In this document: one piece after another, positions 59,346 to 64,000 of the stretch
How the letters are laid out: every line of letters starts with the position of its first letter
Numbering within the stretch: position 1 is the stretch's first letter
Assembly (NCBI GenBank): GCA_033485155.1
Contig: JAWQJJ010000005.1
Coordinates: 149,077 to 213,076 of the forward strand
Origin: Methanomassiliicoccus sp.
GTDB lineage: Archaea > Thermoplasmatota > Thermoplasmata > Methanomassiliicoccales > Methanomassiliicoccaceae
Length of the DNA stretch: 64,000 nucleotides
Direction of reading: 5' to 3'
Notes under the pieces: generated by a model
Databases searched by the model: none
What the model was told of the DNA's origin: nothing
The model's input: the letters and a program-made list of their open reading frames with translations, nothing else
Translations under genes and position numbers: made by a program

Positions 59346-61441
59346 TAGTTCTCCCTCCTTAGTACCACAAGGGCGTCCACAGCATATGTGCCCTTCCCCT
59401 CATCCCCGACCATTACCGGATTGACCTCCAGTTCCGATATCTCCGGGAAATCGAGAGCGATCTGAGCGATGCGGAAGATTGTGTCCTTTAACGTTTCGAT
59501 GTCCGCGGCCTTGCCTCCCCTCGCCCCCGTGAGGATGGGGTACGAGCGGATGGACCTGACCATGGAGTCCACGTCATACTTGGACAGAGGGGCGATGCGC
59601 TGTGACACGTCCTTCATGATCTCCACGAACACCCCTCCCAACCCGAAGGTGATGACCGGCCCGAACTGCTCGTCCCTGGTCATGCCCATCAGGACTTCTT
59701 TCCCTTTGACCATCTGGCAGATGGTTATGCCGTTGAGAGCGGCCCCGGGCACACGGGAGCGGACCTTCGACATCATGAGCTCGTAGCTCTGCCGTACCGC
59801 CTCCTCCGAGTTCACCCCGACCATCACCCCGCCCACGTCGGATTTGTGGGCGATGTCCGGGGAATCGATCTTCATGACCACCGGGAAGCCGATCCTGGAA
59901 GCGGCCTGGGCCGCCTCCTCCGGGGTCCTGGCAGTTATCTCCATGGGGATGGCGACGCCATAGGCACGTAAAATCTCCTTCCCCTCGCTCTCGCTCAGCG
60001 AGGTTCGCCCGGTACGACGCACCAGATCGATGATTTCCTTAGCCCTCCGCTTGTCGCCCTCGATCACCACGGGCGATGTGTCAATGGACGCATCTCTCAT
60101 CTTACGGTAGCGGACCATTCCCCCCAGCGCTCGGATGGCCTTGTCCGGGGAATCGTAGCAGGGGACCTTGGCCTCGTGCATCATCTCTATGCCTACGCTG
60201 GTCTTGCTCCCTCCGACGAACGCACCGACCACCGGCATGGAGACTTTGCCGGAGAATGACGCTAGGTGCTCCGCCACTGCCTTGATATCCACAGTGTCCA
60301 GGGGAGCAAGGAGGACGGCGACGCAGGACACGTTGGGGTCCTCCATGACCGTCTTGAGTGCGAACTCGTATCGGGCCGCGGTCGCATCCCCCAGCACATC
60401 CACCGGATTGTAGACGTTGGCCGCCTCGGGGAGGTACGACTTCAACTTGTCGATGGTGCTCTTCTCAAAGGATGCCAGCGTGAGGCCGTAATCGGAGCAA
60501 GCGTCCGCGGCCATGACTCCGTGACCGCCGGCATTGGTCACGATGGCGAGACCATCGCCCTTAGGCATGGGCATGTTGGAGAATACCTGGAGGAGATCGA
60601 ACAGCTCGTCAATGGTCTTCACCCGCAGCACGCCCGACTGAGCGAGCGCCGCATCGTAGACCTTGTCACTGCCCGATAGCGCCCCGGTATGCGAGGATGC
60701 GGCCTTGGAACCCGAGCTAGTCCTCCCAGACTTGAGTACGATGATGGGCTTCACCTGAGTGGTGCTGAACGCCTCTTTCATCAACTCCTTGCCACGGTTG
60801 GCGCCCTCGATGTACATCCCGATGACCTTTGTCTGCTCATCATCCTTGAGATATGCGAGCAGATCGGCCTCATCAATGTCGACCTTGTTGCCTACGCTGA
60901 TGAATTTGGAGAAACCGAGCCTGCTCTTGGTGGACCAATCGAGCATTGAAGAGCACACCGCCCCGGACTGGGAGGCGATGGCGATGGACCCGGCCATAGG
61001 GTGGATGTTGGTGAATGTGGCATTCATCTTGTGATGGGTGTTCATTATGCCCATGCAGTTCGGTCCCAGGACGCGCATACCGTACTTCTTGGCGATGTCC
61101 CCGACCTTGCGCTCGAGCAGCGCGCCCTCCTTGCCCAGCTCCTTGAACCCTGCGGTGATGACAATGGCCGCCTCCGCACCCTTGATGCCCGCCTCCTCCA
61201 TCACTGAGGGCACCAGGGTGCTGGGAACACAGATGATGACCTGCTCTACCTTCCCCGGTATGGCGGTCAGTGAGGGATAGGCCTTACACCCCAGGATCTC
61301 CCCGGCCTTGGGGTTGATGGGGTACAGCTTCCCCTTGAACTTGGACTGGATCAGGTTGTTGAAAACAATGTGACCGATCTTCCGTTCGTCGTTCGATGCG
61401 CCGACCACCGCTATGCTTTCTGGCTCGAAGAGGGCTTTCAT
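59345..61441 (-). CDS. acd: Acetate--CoA ligase (ADP-forming), fused alpha-beta chain
   Basis: A 698-residue acyl-CoA synthetase that exchanges acetyl-CoA and acetate with ATP formation. The alpha part has the CoA-binding domain (FEPESIAVVGASNDERKIGHIVF), the ligase domain with GPNCMGIMNTHHKMNATF, and SQSGAVCSSML; the catalytic phosphohistidine is in SSHTGALSGSDKVYDAA. The beta ATP-grasp part follows (GYPV-like RIGFPVVMKIDSPDIAHKSDVGGVMVG, ending ELEVNPVMVGDEG). The start is ATG 61441, not the in-frame TTG at 61450. The next gene is its DRTGG partner. TTTATCAA near 61466 may be its TATA box. Confidence 0.92.
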   Translation of the reverse strand: MKALFEPESIAVVGASNDERKIGHIVFNNLIQSKFKGKLYPINPKAGEILGCKAYPSLTAIPGKVEQVIICVPSTLVPSVMEEAGIKGAEAAIVITAGFKELGKEGALLERKVGDIAKKYGMRVLGPNCMGIMNTHHKMNATFTNIHPMAGSIAIASQSGAVCSSMLDWSTKSRLGFSKFISVGNKVDIDEADLLAYLKDDEQTKVIGMYIEGANRGKELMKEAFSTTQVKPIIVLKSGRTSSGSKAASSHTGALSGSDKVYDAALAQSGVLRVKTIDELFDLLQVFSNMPMPKGDGLAIVTNAGGHGVMAADACSDYGLTLASFEKSTIDKLKSYLPEAANVYNPVDVLGDATAARYEFALKTVMEDPNVSCVAVLLAPLDTVDIKAVAEHLASFSGKVSMPVVGAFVGGSKTSVGIEMMHEAKVPCYDSPDKAIRALGGMVRYRKMRDASIDTSPVVIEGDKRRAKEIIDLVRRTGRTSLSESEGKEILRAYGVAIPMEITARTPEEAAQAASRIGFPVVMKIDSPDIAHKSDVGGVMVGVNSEEAVRQSYELMMSKVRSRVPGAALNGITICQMVKGKEVLMGMTRDEQFGPVITFGLGGVFVEIMKDVSQRIAPLSKYDVDSMVRSIRSYPILTGARGGKAADIETLKDTIFRIAQIALDFPEISELEVNPVMVGDEGKGTYAVDALVVLRREN

Positions 61442-61614
61442 TGGGATCAACCAAGAATCGTTGATAAATTTTTGTCCGTAACTTTCGAGGTCGAATTTAA
61501 AAGTTGGCTAAAAAACCCCTAGTTTGACATAGGTCGCCATCGACAATCGTAGTAAAAGTTGTTTCCGTGTTCTAAAATCACGACAAATGTACGATAATAG
61601 AGATTATTATTTTA

Positions 61615-61650
61615 GAAAAAGAAAGAAAATGTCCAGCGGGCCGTAGCCCG
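61615..61650 (-). terminator. Terminator of the CBS-pair gene
   Basis: On the minus strand CGGGC-TACG-GCCCG (61650-61637) is followed by a pyrimidine stretch with TTTTCTTTCTTTTTC. The rest of 61442-61688 is AT-rich and holds the acd promoter; no other gene is seen. Confidence 0.5.
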
Positions 61651-61688
61651 GGGGTTCGGTCCATGCGGCCAGGGCTGTTCAGCCGTGG

Positions 61689-62087
61689 TCACTGGATCTT
61701 GTCGCAGCAGAAGTTATCGAAGATATCCTTCCAGAACAGGATGCCGACAAGCTTGCCATCCTTGTCCACCACCGGAAGGCGGGCGACATCGTGGGCTCTC
61801 ATCATCTTGACGGCTTCGGCCAGCTTGGTATCGGGCTGAACGGTGTGTACCGGCTTGGTCATTACCTCGGAGATCTTGAGGTGGATGAACTTGGACCGGC
61901 TGGTCATGAAGCGGCGCAAGATGTCCCGTTCGGTAAAGATGCCCTGCACCGCCCCTGTCTTTTCGTCCACCACGATGACGCTGCCGATGTCGTTCTCGAT
62001 CATCAGCTCGATGGCGCTGATGACGGAATCCTCAGGAGCGACTATCTCCTTCTTCTTGATCATGTAATCTTTAACGAGCTCGACCAT
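61689..62087 (-). CDS. CBS-pair protein
   Basis: A 132-residue protein that is just two CBS motifs: VKDYMIKKKEIVAPEDSVISA with IGSVIVVDEKTGAVQGIFTERDI, and ISEVMTKPVHTVQPDTKLAEA with VARLPVVDKDGKLVGILFWKD. Such free-standing pairs bind adenine nucleotides or S-adenosylmethionine and modulate partners. A Cys-rich tail (FCCDKIQ) is unusual. No partner is evident; acd is the next gene on the strand after 247 bases. Confidence 0.86.
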   Translation of the reverse strand: MVELVKDYMIKKKEIVAPEDSVISAIELMIENDIGSVIVVDEKTGAVQGIFTERDILRRFMTSRSKFIHLKISEVMTKPVHTVQPDTKLAEAVKMMRAHDVARLPVVDKDGKLVGILFWKDIFDNFCCDKIQ

Positions 62088-62171
62088 TTTTATCGGACGG
62101 GCGGAAGGTCCAGCTCAATAAATAATTTCCTCAAGGGTGTCGAGGGGGAGCAGGCCCCGCGACTAAGGGGT

Positions 62172-63614
62172 TCACAGCAGGGGAGCGGCGAGGCGGAACA
62201 CCGACTCCTTGATCCGTTCCGACAACGGCCGGTGGTCGTACGCTTCCTTGGTTAGCTCGGTGCAGGACTCCATATCCCGGAGGAAGATCGTCTCATGCTC
62301 CTTTCCCACCTCGTCGCTGTAGATCACGGCATTGGTCTCGAAGTTCAGACTGAAACCCCGGATATCCCAGTTCGCGCTCCCGATGCTGGTCACGACCCCG
62401 TCGACAATGATGGTCTTCGCGTGCAGGAAACCGTTCTCATAGTAATAGGCCCTTACTCCCGATACGAGCATCTCACCAACATACGACTGGCTCACCCAGT
62501 GGACCATGGGCACGTCCTTGCGGCGGGGGACCATGATCCTGACGTCCACACCGGACCGGGCGGCGATGCTCAGCATATCGATTACGCTCCTGTCCGGGAC
62601 GAAGTAGGGCGTTTGTATGCGAATCGATACACGTGCCGAAGCGATGAGCTTCAGATACGCCTCCTTCACCTGGTCGGCCCGCTCCGTCGGACCGCTAGAC
62701 ACGACCTGCATGGCCACCTCCCCGGGGCTGTCCCCTCGAGGAAAGTAGGACTGATTACTGATGCTGTCCTCTCCAGAGGAGTAGCTCCAGTCCACCAGGA
62801 ACCTGCGCTGCAAGGACTGGACCCCGCGCCCTTCCACCCGCATGTGGGTGTCCCGCCAGTGGCCCAGTTCGGGGTCCTTGCCGATGTACTCCTCTCCGAC
62901 ATTGAAGCCGCCGATGTATCCTATCTGTCCATCTATGACTGCTATCTTGCGGTGGTTTCGATAGTTGATGTTGAGGTTGAGCCATCTCAGCCCCGGAATG
63001 TGCGAAGGATAGAACCTGGCGTACTGTCCCCCTCTGGCCTTGAGCTCAATGAGCATCATCGGCGAAGGTCTAGCTCCTACATCATCAATGAGGAGTCGGA
63101 CCTTAACACCCTCCTCGGCCTTGGCGATGAGAATGGAGAGCAGCTCGTTCCCCACGGCATCGTCATGGAACACATAATACTCGAGATGGATGTGATCCTT
63201 CGCCCGCCGGACGTCCTCGAACAGGAGGTCGTACATCTCTGGCCCCTCGGTAATCAGGCGCACCGAGTTTCCGCCGGTAAGCATGGCCCCGCCGTCCTGC
63301 AGCAGACGGACCAGCGGCTCCTGCTCCTTCAGAAGCCCTCTGGACCGATCGGCCCCCTCCTCCAGGGTGCCCGGGATGCCCGCCGCGCTCAAGCTGCGGG
63401 CATATCCCCGCTCCTTCTCCTCGAACCTCAAGACCCGCCGGTTCCATCGATGGGGCCTCCGCCCGAAGACTATGTAGAGGAAAAAACCAACCCCGGGAAG
63501 GAGAAACAAGGCCATTATCCAGAAGATCACGTTGTTGGGACTGCGCCGCTCCAGGAAGATAATAGCAAGGGCCAGAAGGAGGTTCGCGATGTAGATTACA
63601 GTGATCAAGTCCAT
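62172..63614 (-). CDS. cls: Cardiolipin synthase (phospholipase D family)
   Basis: A 480-residue membrane enzyme. Two N-terminal helices (LITVIYIANLLLALAIIFL; IFWIMALFLLPGVGFFLYIVF) precede two HKD sites, NHRKIAVIDGQIGYIGGFN and LHAKTIIVDGVVTSIGSAN, each with the expected HxKxxxxD pattern. The layout is that of bacterial ClsA. In an archaeon it would act on archaeal phosphatidylglycerol-type lipids to make dimeric (cardiolipin-like) lipids. No lipid gene is adjacent. Confidence 0.92.
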   Translation of the reverse strand: MDLITVIYIANLLLALAIIFLERRSPNNVIFWIMALFLLPGVGFFLYIVFGRRPHRWNRRVLRFEEKERGYARSLSAAGIPGTLEEGADRSRGLLKEQEPLVRLLQDGGAMLTGGNSVRLITEGPEMYDLLFEDVRRAKDHIHLEYYVFHDDAVGNELLSILIAKAEEGVKVRLLIDDVGARPSPMMLIELKARGGQYARFYPSHIPGLRWLNLNINYRNHRKIAVIDGQIGYIGGFNVGEEYIGKDPELGHWRDTHMRVEGRGVQSLQRRFLVDWSYSSGEDSISNQSYFPRGDSPGEVAMQVVSSGPTERADQVKEAYLKLIASARVSIRIQTPYFVPDRSVIDMLSIAARSGVDVRIMVPRRKDVPMVHWVSQSYVGEMLVSGVRAYYYENGFLHAKTIIVDGVVTSIGSANWDIRGFSLNFETNAVIYSDEVGKEHETIFLRDMESCTELTKEAYDHRPLSERIKESVFRLAAPLL

Positions 63615-63815
63615 ATCCGGCGGCGCTCCTCTGGTGTGCTCAGGCTACTTATTCCAACCCCCGGTACATATCGCTGGCGTTCTCAGCACGCGGAGGGGCG
63701 CCGCACCCGACACCTCGGGCCTTCTCAATGGCGCATTAATGACGCTTATCCACGCTTGCGACTAGGGTCCCTCCATGGCCTGAGACGGAGTGCCTACCCG
63801 GCGTGATTATGCCGC

Positions 63816-64000
63816 TCACCTCGGCCGCAGGAGCGCTACCTCATAGAGCCTCTTGACGTAGGCAGGGGAAGGTTCCTCGAACTCCTTGATCCATTGAAGC
63901 TCATATCTCTTGGACAACTGCCTAAGCTGGTCCTCGGAGAAAAAGTGCACCACGAAGCCCATGGGGTTCTTCCACATGTCCTCCCCCTGCGGCTCGAACT
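63816..64000 (-). CDS. Methyltransferase-like protein, C-terminal fragment (runs off the window)
   Basis: The last 60 codons of a minus-strand gene: DMWKNPMGFVVHFFSEDQL, then LSKRYELQWIKEFEEPSPAY and a tail KRLYEVALLRPR. The strand-helix pattern with FVVHFFSEDQL followed by a helix is like the last strands of class I SAM-dependent methyltransferases. The rest is beyond base 64000, so identity is uncertain. The 201 bases between it and cls show no gene. Confidence 0.5.
   Translation of the reverse strand, partial: FEPQGEDMWKNPMGFVVHFFSEDQLRQLSKRYELQWIKEFEEPSPAYVKRLYEVALLRPR

Noticed and set aside
62295..63806. A 503-codon plus-strand open frame opposite cardiolipin synthase
   Set aside because: It is antisense to a clear HKD enzyme; long open antisense frames are expected in G+C-rich coding DNA, and its translation has no recognisable domain.

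Overview
The window is archaeal. It has TATA boxes about 26 nt upstream of leaderless starts and of tRNA 5' ends, GGTGA-type ribosome sites, topoisomerase VI, archaeal NAC, Sec61-beta, a class I lysyl-tRNA synthetase, GatCAB, MptA (methanopterin-pathway GTP cyclohydrolase) and four-subunit pyruvate:ferredoxin oxidoreductase. The G+C-rich sequence and gene set suggest a euryarchaeon of the Thermoplasmatota, possibly related to Methanomassiliicoccales. That placement is inference; no rRNA or mcr gene is present to confirm it. Several genes look bacterial in type: GlpABC, AspRS with a GAD insertion, pyruvoyl PanD, cardiolipin synthase.

Layout. 1-4.9 kb: UDP-GlcNAc synthesis (glmS, glmU-like), then two KaiC/RecA-like ATPase genes. 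4.9-9 kb: an anaerobic glycerol-3-phosphate dehydrogenase operon (glpABC behind a DUF1622 gene). 9-13.7 kb: initiator tRNA-Met, SCP2 protein, rnhB, a hairpin-rich stretch, mptA and a hybrid sensor kinase. 14-20.2 kb: phosphoglycolate phosphatase, a TPR protein, gatCAB and convergent aspS; together the last four can make Asn-tRNA by the indirect route. 20.3-25.6 kb: Lrp regulator, AlaX, glnA, a secreted binding protein, NAC, HypC. 25.6-32 kb: porGDAB and, divergently, ppsA (acetyl-CoA to pyruvate to PEP). 32-37 kb: CBS-ParB protein, tRNA-Asp, an HDAC-family deacylase, and an iron/cobalamin-type ABC importer.

37-45 kb: panD-rnhA, dodecin, a probable small RNA, hisS, membrane proteins, a decayed Cys/Met PLP-enzyme gene, a DRG-like GTPase and carbamate kinase. 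44.4-48.5 kb: a zinc-ribbon membrane protein and topoisomerase VI B/A. 48.6-51.9 kb: a ferrous-iron uptake operon (feoA-feoA-feoB-membrane protein-feoC-like) with operator-like dyads resembling DtxR-family sites. 52-57 kb: lysS, Sec61-beta, pyrophosphatase, a repetitive disordered protein. 57-64 kb: two flavodoxin-type proteins, an ADP-forming acetate-CoA ligase with a BioD/DRTGG partner, a CBS protein, cardiolipin synthase and the end of a methyltransferase gene.

The most distinctive observations are a candidate small RNA with its own TATA box (38385-38466), a phosphate-binding-type domain that appears inserted into a fibronectin III domain (23629-24924), a four-repeat disordered protein (54954-56294), the dyads before feoA, a cystathionine-lyase-family pseudogene, and a possible ATT start for mptA. 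No CRISPR array, insertion sequence or rRNA was seen.
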